Origin: Caldilineaceae bacterium
GTDB taxonomy: Bacteria > Chloroflexota > Anaerolineae > Caldilineales > Caldilineaceae
NCBI GenBank assembly: GCA_011523365.1
Contig: WTGY01000140.1
Location: 1-64,000 of the forward strand
Direction: 5' to 3'
Length of the DNA stretch: 64,000 nt
The notes under the pieces are model-generated. The model was not told where the DNA came from, did no database searches, and worked only from the letters and a program-made list of their open reading frames with translations. Below, one piece after another: positions 1 through 8,869 of the stretch (position 1 is its first letter; each line of letters starts with the position of its first letter). The position numbers and the translations under genes were made by a program.

Positions 1-420
1 CCCCTAAAACCCCCGCCGCAGCGAGTGTGTGGCAATATGACCTTGACGACCCGCTGCGACCGGGCTTCACCCCTCCCCCCGCATCTTGGCAGATTCCAAG
101 TATGTGCCAGCGCTGGCAAGACAGGCGCGGCAACGCCCATATCTACCCAACGTCCACCGCTATGACCATCGCCAGCCCGCTACAGAAATACCGACGGTAC
201 ACTCCGCCCAGACAGACCGCACATAGGACACACGCAGGGCATGGCTCAGCAGTTGCCTCTGTTGAATGATGTATGAGAGCCGCAGTAACGCCTTCCACTG
301 GATTGTCTGAATCTGTGCGCGAACTTCTCTTCTTCAGATGGCCGCTATCATTCCTTTACCGTGCGCAATATCTGACAAGTCGCCTGGTCATCGGCCGCGC
401 CCCCATGTATGTCTCCAGAA
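1..420. other. Left-edge stretch with no supportable gene
   Basis: One plus-strand frame stays open from base 3 to 269, but the product is rich in Trp, Pro, Thr and Arg, shows no recognisable domain, and no ribosome binding site supports a start. I see no HicA-type toxin here that would partner the HicB-like gene next to it, and no convincing promoter or terminator. It may be decayed sequence or the tail of a gene outside the window. Confidence 0.4.
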
Positions 421-603
421 CTATTCATCCGTCTCGGGCTCTTCACCTCCGAAGGTCTCAATGTGAAACCGAATCGCAGATGCAATGTCGGCCACTGCCT
501 CTTCGAAAGAATCCCCCTCGCCAACGACAGTGCCCTTCAAACCAACTGCATATGAGACATAGCCGTCTTCATGCTTTTCGACTGTGACCTCAAGTGGATG
601 CAT
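421..603 (-). CDS. HicB-like antitoxin-family small protein, orphan
   Basis: The product is 60 residues. It has the HicB-like half-fold: an N-terminal beta strand (LEVTVEKHEDGY), a second strand (GTVVGEGD) and a helix (SFEEAVADIASAIRFHIETF), then an acidic tail. HicB proteins normally neutralise HicA mRNA interferases; many short HicB-like proteins in Chloroflexota and cyanobacteria stand alone with unknown role. The ATG at 603 was chosen because AGAGGAG lies about 10 bases upstream and the protein then begins exactly at the first conserved strand. A TTG at 663 would add 20 residues unlike the family. No HicA-like reading frame is visible on either side, so a working toxin-antitoxin pair is not supported. 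Confidence 0.6.
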   Translation of the reverse strand: MHPLEVTVEKHEDGYVSYAVGLKGTVVGEGDSFEEAVADIASAIRFHIETFGGEEPETDE

Positions 604-729
604 CCGACACTCTTCTCCTCTGAAAATGGATAAGCATCGGTCCGCGAAATCTGTGGGTTTCAATTCCTCCCCTTTCAGAATTCTCTCGGTCTACCTGTTC
701 TGAGCACAGTCACTCTGACGTCCAGTTCG

Positions 730-1527
730 TCACCGCCCAGCGATTATCGGATGAATCGCGTGCTCCCAGGGGCCGCCCACCTCCATCTCCTCCGCCGCCC
801 CCGCCGCGTCATGGGTTCCAGTAAAACGCGTATAGTCCGGAATGTAAATGATGGCGAAGGCCCGCCGTGGCCTGCCCGTACGGTTGGGCCCGGCGTAGTG
901 AAACGTGCAGCCATGGTGAAAGGTGACACCGCCGGCGCGCATCGGCATCGCCACCGGCTCCGGCACCTCATAGCCCTGCTCCTTGAACCGGTCCACGACG
1001 CTGTCGTCCTCGTCAGTCAGGCTGATCGGGTCCAACCTGCCGTGCTTGTGCGTGCCGGGCACAAATTGCAGGCAGCCGTTCTCGACACTCACGTCGTCCA
1101 CCGCGATCCAGGCCGACAGCGCGCCCACCGGGTCCATCGGCCAGTACGGGGCGTCCTGGTGCCAGTTCGTCTGCTTGCTCTCCTGGCCCGGCGGCTTGAT
1201 CATCGCGTGGTCGTGGTATATGCGCACGTGCTTGCATCGGCTCAACTGCCGCGCGTACTCGCCCAAACGCGAGTCAAACGCGATCTCCTTCGCCTGCGGA
1301 TGGTCGGTCCATAAGTTGACCATCTGATTGAAGACGCGTTCATAGTCTTCTGAAAAGCGCCCCCCCATCTCGGCGCCGCGAATTCGCTCGCGTTCGCTGG
1401 CGACCGCATTATCCAGTGCCTTCCTCAACGACGCCATCTCCTCCGGCGAAAAGAAATCGTGATACTGAATGTAGCCATTGTTCTGGAAGTACTCAATCTC
1501 GGCAGGGTCAACCACAATCTCCGTCAT
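730..1527 (-). CDS. Phytanoyl-CoA dioxygenase (PhyH) family protein
   Basis: The 265-residue product is a probable cytoplasmic Fe(II)/2-oxoglutarate-dependent hydroxylase. The iron triad is visible: H123 and D125 in NWHQDAPYW, and a distal histidine at H210 in HGCTFHYAGPN. The arginine-rich RTGRPRRAF just after it fits the 2-oxoglutarate-binding arginine. Length matches bacterial PhyH proteins. The gene lies 77 bases downstream of the OppC-like gene on the same strand and is probably co-transcribed with the two permease genes, suggesting it hydroxylates an imported compound or its derivative. The ATG at 1527 has ACAGGA about 9 bases upstream. Family members act on acyl-CoA, ectoine, chlorinated and natural-product substrates; the substrate here cannot be read from sequence. 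Confidence 0.85.
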   Translation of the reverse strand: MTEIVVDPAEIEYFQNNGYIQYHDFFSPEEMASLRKALDNAVASERERIRGAEMGGRFSEDYERVFNQMVNLWTDHPQAKEIAFDSRLGEYARQLSRCKHVRIYHDHAMIKPPGQESKQTNWHQDAPYWPMDPVGALSAWIAVDDVSVENGCLQFVPGTHKHGRLDPISLTDEDDSVVDRFKEQGYEVPEPVAMPMRAGGVTFHHGCTFHYAGPNRTGRPRRAFAIIYIPDYTRFTGTHDAAGAAEEMEVGGPWEHAIHPIIAGR

Positions 1528-1604
1528 ACTTCTGTGTCCTGTTTCACTGGTTTATCTCCTGTTGGGAATCTCTTTCTCCTGAGCCGCTTCCCGGTCCACG
1601 TCTC

Positions 1605-2768
1605 CTACCGGGCATAGGGATCAGCCGCATCGCGCAGCCCGTCACCCACAAAATTAAAGGCCAGCACCGCGATCACCACCAGCAACCCAGGGGTGAGCAG
1701 CCACGGCGCCAGCACAACCGCCTGCAAGTTCTGTGCCTCCCGCAGCAGCACCCCCCAACTGAGAGCCGGCGGCCGCATCCCCAAGCCCAGAAAGCTGAGA
1801 CTGGTCTCGCTCAAAATCATCGCCGGAACGGCCAGAGTCAGCGAGGCGATTATATGGCTGAGAAACGAAGGCGTCATGTGGCGAATGATGATGCGCCCTT
1901 CCGACGCGCCCGCGAAGCGCGCCGCCTGCACGAAGTCCTCCTCCCGCAACGACAGAAAGCGCCCGCGCACGACCCGAGCCAGCCCGGTCCAGCCAATCAA
2001 GGAGAGAATGATCGTAATGGCAAAATAGACCCTCGTTACCGGCCAGTCCTTGGGAATCGCCGCGCTCAACGCCAGCCACAGCGGGATGCTGGGCATCGCA
2101 CGAATGAACTCGATGATACGCTGTATCAATATGTCGGCCGTGCCCCCGTAGTATCCCGAGATTCCTCCGATCAGAACGCCCAGCACAAAGCTGAGAATCA
2201 CGCCCACCAGCCCAATCGAGACCGATATCCGGGTCGCCGCCAGCAAACGCGACAGTACGTCCCGCCCCAACCGGTCCGCGCCCAAAAGGAATACCGTGCC
2301 CTCGTTGCTCTCCAGCCCGAACAGATGCAGATCCGTCTCCATCAGGCCCCAGAACTTGTAGGGGTCGCCGTGCACCATGAACCTGATCGGATGCTTGACC
2401 GACTCGTCCACTTCAAAAATCTTGCGGAAAGTCTCAGGATCGCGTCCACCTTTCAAGCCGTAAACAAAAGGAGGAAAATGGAACCCCTCCTCATCGAAGA
2501 ACTGCAGCCTCTGCGGTGGCGCGTAGGCCGACTGCACGTCGTGCCGCAACGGGTCATAGGGCGCCAGAAACTCCCAGGTCAGAGCCGCAAGATAGAGCAG
2601 GATCAGCACGACACTACTCAACAGCGCCATCTTGTGCCGGCGAAACCGCCACCACATCAACTGCCCCGGCGTTGCGACAAAGACCCTTTCCCGCTCGCTC
2701 GGAACTTCGTCAAACTCCGCGTCATCCGGATGAGTAAATTCGGGCCGTTCGGCAGTTTCCTGCGTCAT
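1605..2768 (-). CDS. Peptide/nickel-type ABC transporter permease, OppC/DppC family
   Basis: The 387-residue inner-membrane permease would form a channel with the OppB-like product encoded just upstream. A cytoplasmic N-terminus leads to a first membrane segment around residues 50-70. The BPD_transp_1 region follows from about residue 180, with its EAA loop (EDFVQAARFAGASEGRII) and the C-terminal family ending FNFVGDGLRDAADP. Between the first membrane segment and the usual GADRLGRD motif there is an extra stretch of about 85 residues, predicted to be extracytoplasmic. The OppC at 12611-13750 carries an alignable insertion. The start has GGGGAG about 7 bases upstream. No ATPase or binding-protein gene of this type sits in this operon, so the pair may borrow partners, for example from the 11.5-18.2 kb locus. 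Confidence 0.9.
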   Translation of the reverse strand: MTQETAERPEFTHPDDAEFDEVPSERERVFVATPGQLMWWRFRRHKMALLSSVVLILLYLAALTWEFLAPYDPLRHDVQSAYAPPQRLQFFDEEGFHFPPFVYGLKGGRDPETFRKIFEVDESVKHPIRFMVHGDPYKFWGLMETDLHLFGLESNEGTVFLLGADRLGRDVLSRLLAATRISVSIGLVGVILSFVLGVLIGGISGYYGGTADILIQRIIEFIRAMPSIPLWLALSAAIPKDWPVTRVYFAITIILSLIGWTGLARVVRGRFLSLREEDFVQAARFAGASEGRIIIRHMTPSFLSHIIASLTLAVPAMILSETSLSFLGLGMRPPALSWGVLLREAQNLQAVVLAPWLLTPGLLVVIAVLAFNFVGDGLRDAADPYAR

Positions 2769-2820
2769 GGCTTCTCCCCGCGCCGGTACCGGCTAAGAGG
2801 CTCTGGCGTTGACCACCAAC

Positions 2821-3810
2821 TCACTGTGCTTCCATTCGGATTCGAGGGTCGAGAACGGCCAGCAGAAGGTCCGATATCAACGTGCCAACCACCGTCAGCA
2901 CGCTCAACATCAGCAAAAAGCTCGCCGCCAAATACATGTCCTGCGTCATCAACGCCCCCAGCAGCATCGGCCCGGTGGTCGGCAGACTCAGCACGACCGA
3001 GACAATCGTGGCGCCCGAAATCAAATTTGGTAGCGTCCAGCCGACCGTGCTTACGAATGGATTGAGCGCGACCCGCACAGGATATTTTCGGACCAGCACC
3101 TGCTCTTTCAGCCCCTTGGCGCGCGCCGTTTCCACATACGGCTTGTTCAGTTCGTCCAGCAAATTGGCGCGCATCGTCCGGATCATTTCCGCCGTGCCGG
3201 CCGTTCCCAGGATGAGTAAAGGCAGCCACAAATGGGTGAGCATGTCCAGAAACTTGGCCGGGCTCCACGGCGCGCCCCGATACTCCTGTGAAAACAGGCC
3301 GCTCAATCGCAGGCCGAACTGGTCGAACGCGTACCACATGATCACCAGTGCTATCAGGAAATTGGGTAGCCCCAGGCCGATAAAGCCCAGTGTCGTGAAG
3401 ATGTAGTCGCCAATCGAATACTGGTTGACCGCCGAATAGACACCGATCAAGAAGCCTACGACCCATGTAAATAGGATGGTGGACAGACTGATGAAGAAGG
3501 TCAGCGCCAGCCTTTCCCAGATTAGCGCCTCAACCGGTACGTTCCATTCAAAGGAAAAGCCGAAGTTGCCCCGCAATATGTTCGTCAGCCACTGCAGATA
3601 GCGCAACGGGACCGGTTTATCGAGGCCGAACTGCTTGCGTAGCGCCTCCAGCCGCTCCTGGTCGACGGGATCGCCGCCGGCCGCCAGGTTGGCTGCATAC
3701 GCGTCGAGGTAGTCGCCCGGGGGCAACTCGATCACCAGAAAAGTTACAATGGTGATGAAGAAAAGCGTCGGTATCAGGAGCAGGATTCTGCGAACGATGA
3801 ACGCGAGCAT
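2821..3810 (-). CDS. Peptide/nickel-type ABC transporter permease, OppB/DppB family
   Basis: The 329-residue permease has the typical OppB layout. An N-terminal segment (RRILLLIPTLFFITIVTFLV) is followed by a periplasmic loop with the family motif PPGDYLD. Several membrane helices come next, then the EAA loop (KPYVETARAKGLKEQVLV) and a C-terminal DPRIR. It precedes the OppC-like gene by 52 bases and the PhyH gene after that, forming a three-gene minus-strand unit. A good sigma-70-like promoter lies about 58 bases upstream of the ATG. It is clearly paralogous to the OppB at 11555-12541: they share long stretches such as MRANLLDEL and KYPxR. The substrate class (peptide, nickel, oligosaccharide) cannot be assigned without a binding protein. 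Confidence 0.9.
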   Translation of the reverse strand: MLAFIVRRILLLIPTLFFITIVTFLVIELPPGDYLDAYAANLAAGGDPVDQERLEALRKQFGLDKPVPLRYLQWLTNILRGNFGFSFEWNVPVEALIWERLALTFFISLSTILFTWVVGFLIGVYSAVNQYSIGDYIFTTLGFIGLGLPNFLIALVIMWYAFDQFGLRLSGLFSQEYRGAPWSPAKFLDMLTHLWLPLLILGTAGTAEMIRTMRANLLDELNKPYVETARAKGLKEQVLVRKYPVRVALNPFVSTVGWTLPNLISGATIVSVVLSLPTTGPMLLGALMTQDMYLAASFLLMLSVLTVVGTLISDLLLAVLDPRIRMEAQ

Positions 3811-3867
3811 TCCGTTGCCGACTCTGAGTGTCCTTCCGACGAGCTAGCGATGCGCGGGGCGACTGGC

Positions 3868-3897
3868 ATTATATATGTGTTGGAAGGGGAAAAGCAA
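3868..3897 (-). promoter_or_regulatory. Sigma-70-type promoter for the OppB-OppC-PhyH unit
   Basis: Read on the minus strand there is TTGCTT (3892-3897), an 18-base spacer and a perfect TATAAT (3868-3873). The predicted transcript begins about 50 bases before the OppB-like ATG at 3810. The gap between the two transporter operons holds nothing else obvious. Confidence 0.55.
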
Positions 3898-3991
3898 ACG
3901 GGTCGTCCCCGCCGGCACAGGACAATTGGAGTTCGGACTGCCCAAGATCTGTTCTTGCCTGAGGCGGAGAATGGTCGATGCCTTCGACAAG

Positions 3992-4885
3992 CTAACCTTT
4001 GATACCGGTGATCACGATTCCCTGGATGAAGTAACGCTGGGCGACAAAAAAGGCGACCATGAGAGGAATGATCGACACAAGCGTCATCGCCATCAACGGG
4101 CCAAGCCTGACGTAGGTGTCGCCGCCGCCCATCTGTGTTTCGAACAATCGCAATCCCAACGCAATCGGAAACAACCTGGAGTCATTCAGGTAAATCAGCG
4201 GCGTGATGAAATTGTTCCAGTTAAAGGAAAAATTCAGGATCGCCAGCACGCCGATAACCGGTTTGGAAAGCGGCAGAATAATGTGACGGTAGATGCCAAA
4301 CCAGCTGCAGCCGTCGATCCGCGCCGCCTCGTCCAGGTCCGTCGAAATCGTCATATAGAACTGCCGCATCAGAAAGACATCATACGCCGCCGACAGCCAT
4401 TCCGGCGCCATGATCGGCCAGAATGTATTGACCAGCCTCAGACGACTCCAGAACAGATATGTAGGGATCATCGTCACCTGCGGCGGCAGCATCATCGTGG
4501 CCAGTAGGACAAAAAAGATGATCGTGCGGCCCTTGAACGGGATGCGCGCGAAGCCAAAAGCCACCAGTGAATTCGTGATCAGTATGATCGCCGTATTCGT
4601 AACCGTAATAAAGACTGTGTTCCAGTAGAAAAGCAGGAACGGCATCTCCCGCCACGGATCGATGTAGTTCGCCCAGCGCAACTCCGGCGGAATCCAGATG
4701 ATGGGTATGCGGTTGATCAGTTCAGGAGATTTGAGCGAAGTCGAGATCATCCACAGCAGGGGCATGGAAAAAACAAACGCCCCAACTGAAATGACAATAT
4801 ACAGCACGGAGCGCCCCGTAATATGTTCAAGCCGGTAACGGCCCCCCCGCCTATGAATGCCAGGCAGTGACTGTCCCCTGATCAT
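3992..4885 (-). CDS. Carbohydrate ABC transporter permease, MalG-like
   Basis: The 297-residue permease has about six membrane spans. The CUT1-family EAA loop DLDEAARIDGCSWFGIYRHI is followed by LPLSKPV, and the protein ends FIQGIVITGIKG, the usual MalG-type tail. The ATG at 4885 was chosen over an upstream alternative because it overlaps the previous gene's TGA as ATGA and has GGAGAGG 8 bases upstream. That indicates translational coupling to the MalF-like gene. It would pair with that protein to import a sugar or sugar derivative delivered by the binding protein encoded at 5902-7272. No MsmX/MalK-type ATPase is encoded here, which is common because one ATPase often serves several CUT1 systems. 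Confidence 0.92.
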   Translation of the reverse strand: MIRGQSLPGIHRRGGRYRLEHITGRSVLYIVISVGAFVFSMPLLWMISTSLKSPELINRIPIIWIPPELRWANYIDPWREMPFLLFYWNTVFITVTNTAIILITNSLVAFGFARIPFKGRTIIFFVLLATMMLPPQVTMIPTYLFWSRLRLVNTFWPIMAPEWLSAAYDVFLMRQFYMTISTDLDEAARIDGCSWFGIYRHIILPLSKPVIGVLAILNFSFNWNNFITPLIYLNDSRLFPIALGLRLFETQMGGGDTYVRLGPLMAMTLVSIIPLMVAFFVAQRYFIQGIVITGIKG

Positions 4886-5817
4886 CCCCTGACCTCTCCC
4901 GCATAAAAGACCCATGCCTCCGAGCTGCGCACGACCAGCACGGTGAAGAGCATGACGATGGTGAACAGTACCCAGGCTATGGCCGAAGCGTATCCGAAGT
5001 GAAACTGCTGGAATCCCTTACGGTACAGCAGAAGAACCATGGTCAGAGTCGAGTTGTCCGGGCCGCCCGCCGTGATAATGTAGGACTGCGTGAAGATCTG
5101 CCACGCGCCGATGATGCTGATGATCAGATTGAAATAGATCGTGGGTGTCAGCATCGGCAACGTGATCCGCCAGAAGCGGTGCCAAGCATTCGCGCCATCG
5201 ATAGAGGCCGCATGATAAAGATCGGTGGGAATCCCCTGTAGCCCCGCCAAGTAGAGCAGCATATTCCCGCCAGCGGCCCAAACGCCCATCAGAATGAAGG
5301 CCGGCATCGCCCATGTCGTGGAAAAGAGCCACTTTGGTCCTTCAATGCCAAGCAGCGCAAGACCCTGATTGATCAACCCCCAGCGCGGCTGCAGCAGATA
5401 CTTCCACAGGATGGCGACCGCAACGCCGGAAACGATCGAGGGCAGGTAATAGACAACGCGATAAACACCCTGAAACTTGACGTTCTGATTCAACAGCAAG
5501 GCAATCACGAGCGAAAAGACAAGCGCAAGCGGCACCATGCCGAACGCATAGTACGCCGTTACCGAAAGGCTCTTCCAGAACAGGGGATCGCGGAACAGCC
5601 TCGTGTAATTGTCGAATCCGATAAAGTCAAACGTCGTGAAGAAGTCTGTCTTGAACAGGCTGATCCCAAACGAGGCGATCATCGCACCAGCGTTGAGTGT
5701 CAGGAATTTGATGATCCAGGGGGTGATGAAGAGGTAACCTGCAATATTGATTCGTGCCTGTGGCGACAGCGAAAAACGGCGGGGAGCCGGCGAACTGCCG
5801 GACACTGCTTGCGCCAT
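4882..5817 (-). CDS. Carbohydrate ABC transporter permease, MalF-like
   Basis: The 311-residue permease follows the MalF/UgpA plan. A first helix near residues 25-45 (GYLFITPWIIKFLTL) leads to more helices, the EAA loop (LYHAASIDGANAWHRFWRIT), then LPMLTPTIYFN and a C-terminal helix. The ATG at 5817 has a strong GGGAGGA 3-4 bases upstream; a GTG 12 bases earlier is less likely. It lies between the binding-protein gene (gap about 84 bases) and the MalG-like gene (4-base overlap), giving the standard binding protein-MalF-MalG order. Confidence 0.92.
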   Translation of the reverse strand: MAQAVSGSSPAPRRFSLSPQARINIAGYLFITPWIIKFLTLNAGAMIASFGISLFKTDFFTTFDFIGFDNYTRLFRDPLFWKSLSVTAYYAFGMVPLALVFSLVIALLLNQNVKFQGVYRVVYYLPSIVSGVAVAILWKYLLQPRWGLINQGLALLGIEGPKWLFSTTWAMPAFILMGVWAAGGNMLLYLAGLQGIPTDLYHAASIDGANAWHRFWRITLPMLTPTIYFNLIISIIGAWQIFTQSYIITAGGPDNSTLTMVLLLYRKGFQQFHFGYASAIAWVLFTIVMLFTVLVVRSSEAWVFYAGEVRG

Positions 5818-5901
5818 GATTCCTCCCACTGTGACGACAATTACAGAACAGTGAGGAGAGAGAATCTCTCCCTCCCCTCACTCTTGCTCTCTCGCTTTCC
5901 G

Positions 5902-7272
5902 TTACTCCAGGCTGGCCTGGTAAGCCTCCACCTCCGCACATACCTCTATCATGAGACTCGGGTCGGCATCGCCCAGGTTGAAAACCCTCTCCATAGCCGG
6001 TTTGATCATTTCAAACGCCGCCGCATTGTCCTTGAACCAAATCACGTTCTCAAGGTAGCCCATCTCCATCATTTCGGGAATGATCTCGAGATGCTGGCCC
6101 GCAACCGCAGGGAACTCCTCCCGGTACACATCGACCGCCTTACCCATCAGAGACTTGCGGATGGGGAGGGAGCCCTCTGACCGTAACGTGCCCAGCTCCT
6201 GGAACACGGGGCCGGCCAGGAAGTTGATGAACTGCCACGCCTCGTCGGGATGGCTGCTTCCCTTCCAGATTGACCAGGCGTCGGCATCGCCCAGGGCATT
6301 TCGCCGCACCGGTCCGCTGGGAACGTGCGCGTAGTCCCAGTTGATCTCCTGGCCAACCTGCTCCGCCTGCTGCGCCGGCCGCACATTGAACCAGGGAATC
6401 GCCACACGCCCGGAGATAAAGTCGTCGTAGGTGCCGCTCGCGTCCTCCGGACGGATAAACGGGTTCGGCTCCTTGACCCACATGTTCTCGTAAACCCAGT
6501 TCATTGCCTCCTGCGACGTCGGCTCATCCAGCCAGCAGTCGGTGTCGTCGTCTGGATTCACATAGTCCCCGCCGAAAGCGCGCAGCCAGCCAAAGAACTC
6601 TGCCGAAGAGGTGGCAATGATCCTGCTGCCCCAGAGGTCGATGGCGCCGTCGCCGTCCTTGTCCTGTGTGAGTGCCTCGGCCATCGCCGTGAACTCCTGC
6701 CAGTCCCAGTCCGCGCCGAAATTGGAAGGATAGGCGACGCCGTACTCATCGAATATGTCCTTGTTGTAGGCCATGCAGCGCACGTCGATATATTTGGGCA
6801 TCCCCACGCGAATGCCGCGAATGCGTAGCCTTGTCCACTGGGCTTCGATGAAGTCGTCGAGATCCGCCTGCGTCAGGTCGCGGTCAACATAGGGCTGGAT
6901 ATCCAGGATCAGGTCCTTGGCCACCCAGACGTAGAAGATGTCCGGCCAGGCCTGGAAGATGTCAACAGAGTCACCGGCGATCATCGAGGTCACCAGCTTG
7001 TCTGCCCAGCCGCTCGCAGCTGTCTCGACATTGACGCTGATGGTGGGATCCGTATTGGCCGTGAAGTTGTCGTTGATTATGTCGGGGAATACCTCTTGCG
7101 CCAGTTGTGAATGTGGTCGCGACATGAACCGCAGCGTTACGCCTTCAGCAGCCGGCATGTCGCTGGCGGGAGCCGCTGTCTCAGCCGGAATACAAGCCGC
7201 CATGGCTAGGCCGGCCGCGCCAACAGAGGCGCCCTTGAGAAAATCGCGTCGCGTAACTCTCAATCTGTTCAT
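5902..7272 (-). CDS. Sugar ABC transporter substrate-binding lipoprotein (family 1), Tat-type signal
   Basis: The 456-residue extracytoplasmic solute-binding protein begins with a twin-arginine signal (R8-R9 in RRDFLK), a hydrophobic stretch and a lipobox ending at C27 (AMAAC). It should therefore be exported folded and anchored as a lipoprotein. The mature part has the family-1 look: GVTLRFMSRPHSQ at the start, YNKDIFDEYGV, and an EAW-type block near the C-terminus (HPDEAWQFINFL). AGGAGG lies 7 bases before the ATG. It heads the MalF/MalG operon and follows the DegT-family aminotransferase by 146 bases. A Tat-exported sugar-binding protein with an aminotransferase neighbour hints at amino- or keto-sugar import, but this is inference. 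Confidence 0.9.
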   Translation of the reverse strand: MNRLRVTRRDFLKGASVGAAGLAMAACIPAETAAPASDMPAAEGVTLRFMSRPHSQLAQEVFPDIINDNFTANTDPTISVNVETAASGWADKLVTSMIAGDSVDIFQAWPDIFYVWVAKDLILDIQPYVDRDLTQADLDDFIEAQWTRLRIRGIRVGMPKYIDVRCMAYNKDIFDEYGVAYPSNFGADWDWQEFTAMAEALTQDKDGDGAIDLWGSRIIATSSAEFFGWLRAFGGDYVNPDDDTDCWLDEPTSQEAMNWVYENMWVKEPNPFIRPEDASGTYDDFISGRVAIPWFNVRPAQQAEQVGQEINWDYAHVPSGPVRRNALGDADAWSIWKGSSHPDEAWQFINFLAGPVFQELGTLRSEGSLPIRKSLMGKAVDVYREEFPAVAGQHLEIIPEMMEMGYLENVIWFKDNAAAFEMIKPAMERVFNLGDADPSLMIEVCAEVEAYQASLE

Positions 7273-7325
7273 GCTGTTACCTCCTGTACAGCCATGCGTC
7301 CCTCTTCACTGTCGAGGCAAAGACC

Positions 7326-7374
7326 TTCTGTAACGAGATACGATTCACACGGCGTTCATCGAATGTTCTGTAAC
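7326..7374 (-). promoter_or_regulatory. Direct repeat GTTACAGAA upstream of the sugar-binding-protein gene
   Basis: On the minus strand GTTACAGAA occurs twice, at 7326-7334 and 7366-7374, exactly 40 bases apart. Both copies are 50-105 bases upstream of the binding-protein ATG. The spacing of nearly four helical turns would suit two binding sites for a dimeric or tetrameric regulator. No regulator gene lies nearby and no clear -35/-10 pair was found, so this is only a candidate operator. Confidence 0.3.
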
Positions 7375-7418
7375 CGATTCCACCTCCTTTCCCATCTGGA
7401 ACCTGAGTCCTGAATCCC

Positions 7419-8627
7419 TCACGCCTCACATCGAACCTGCTCTACCGCAGCCCACAGGGCCGCAGCCATGTACTCCTGCTCCGCCTCCGTCATTAGCGGA
7501 TGCAGGGCCATGCAGAAAAGACGCGCGCTCAACGCGTCGGAAAGTGGCAATTCCTGGCCGGCAGTCTGTTCGCGCAGGTACCCGGAATCCGCATAGACTG
7601 GCCGGTTGTAGACGCCGCACCCGACCCCGTACGCTTCCTCCATGATGTGCAGCAAACGGTCCCGTTTCTCTCCTGCCCATGCCCGCGGCACGAGCATAGT
7701 GTATAGGTAGTAGGTGTGATCATAGCCGGGCGGCTCGTACGGTAGTGTCAATTCAGGGATGCCCCGTAGCATCTCGTCCCGCTTTCTGGCAGCCTTCACG
7801 CGTTTAGCCGTCATCTCGTCAAGCCGTCGCAACTGCACCAGACCTACCGCAGCCTGCACCTTGGTCATCTTGTAGTTCGTTCCCCATCCGTCGTGGGCCC
7901 CACCGAACTGCCGGATGCCCCGCAGTCTGCGCGCCGCCTCCGCATCGTCGGTAGTGATCGCCCCGCCCTCCCCCAGCGTCGTCATCAACTTCATCGTGTG
8001 AAAGCTGAAAACGGTCATCCATCCCTTGGCGCCAATCTTTGTGCCCTTGTATCCGCCCGCTCCTGCGCGCGCCGCGTCTCCGATCACCTTTAACGCGCCG
8101 TGCCGTGGATGAGGATTCCGCTCTGCAATCTCCAATAGCTCATCCATCGGCGCCGACAATCCGTTCATGTGCACTGGGAAGATGGCCCGCGTCCGCGGCG
8201 TGATCCGCCTCTCCACGTCCTCTGGGTCCACATTGAACGTGCGCGGATCCACTTCGCACCAGACAACCCTTCCCCCTTGCCCGACAACGGCCATCGCCGC
8301 CGCTCGGAAGTTGATCGCAGGCACGATTACCTCATCCCCCGGCTCCAAATCCAGGCACATTATCGCCATGTCCAGACCTGTACCCGCGCCGTTGATGGAA
8401 ATCGCTTCAGCCGCCCCGCAGTACTTCGCAAAGGACTCTTCAAACTCAACGATTTCAGGGCAGATAAAACCGAACCCCACCGTCGTGGGGTCCATTGAGT
8501 CGCGGATTGCTTTGGTGGCCGCTTCCACCTCTTCTTCCGTATACCATCCGCCCAACATCGGCTCTGCAGGCCAGTAGGGGCCCGGCCGTCCTTGTGACAA
8601 AATCTCCTCGCGGCGGCTCTCGTCCAT
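7419..8627 (-). CDS. DegT/DnrJ/EryC1/StrS family PLP-dependent aminotransferase
   Basis: The 402-residue fold-type I aminotransferase most resembles enzymes that aminate keto-sugars or scyllo-inosose-type substrates. Visible family features are the cofactor-binding stretch SINGAGTGLDMAI, the EDAA-like segment (here GDAARA), and the PLP lysine in FSFHTMK, followed by the usual LGEGG. HMNGLSAPMDEL matches the conserved strand-loop before the active site. It precedes the sugar importer on the same strand, so product and importer may belong to one pathway. A promoter with TATAAT lies about 240 bases upstream of the ATG. Substrate is not assignable from sequence. Confidence 0.88.
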   Translation of the reverse strand: MDESRREEILSQGRPGPYWPAEPMLGGWYTEEEVEAATKAIRDSMDPTTVGFGFICPEIVEFEESFAKYCGAAEAISINGAGTGLDMAIMCLDLEPGDEVIVPAINFRAAAMAVVGQGGRVVWCEVDPRTFNVDPEDVERRITPRTRAIFPVHMNGLSAPMDELLEIAERNPHPRHGALKVIGDAARAGAGGYKGTKIGAKGWMTVFSFHTMKLMTTLGEGGAITTDDAEAARRLRGIRQFGGAHDGWGTNYKMTKVQAAVGLVQLRRLDEMTAKRVKAARKRDEMLRGIPELTLPYEPPGYDHTYYLYTMLVPRAWAGEKRDRLLHIMEEAYGVGCGVYNRPVYADSGYLREQTAGQELPLSDALSARLFCMALHPLMTEAEQEYMAAALWAAVEQVRCEA

Positions 8628-8869
8628 GGCTTTACGCTCTTTTCCTTGCTCTGGTCACGTTCGAAATCTGCGGGGCATCGGCAAAAGTCGAGAATCGTCG
8701 AATGTACGTTGCCTCTTGCAGACGCCCTGGACTCTTGACCCTCTCTGTTTCAACGGGGAGCGGCACAGTCGCCGCCTTCAGGCAGTACAACAAAGCGGAG
8801 GGCAAAATATCCTTCTTCAGTGGTGATGGTCCCCCGCTCTCTGAAGAATTCGGTCCAAAGGCCCTCTGA

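Noticed and set aside
3-269. Partial gene entering from the left edge
   Set aside because: The frame is open but its composition is not protein-like and no domain is seen.
1-420. Third copy of the double-hairpin repeat, or a HicA toxin
   Set aside because: CCCCTAAA at the start resembles the repeat's left flank, but the hairpin core is missing. No HicA-like frame exists on either strand.
1416-3065. 549-residue plus-strand open frame over the OppC/OppB genes
   Set aside because: It is rich in Gln, Arg, Pro and His and lacks domains; the opposite strand encodes well-recognised permeases.
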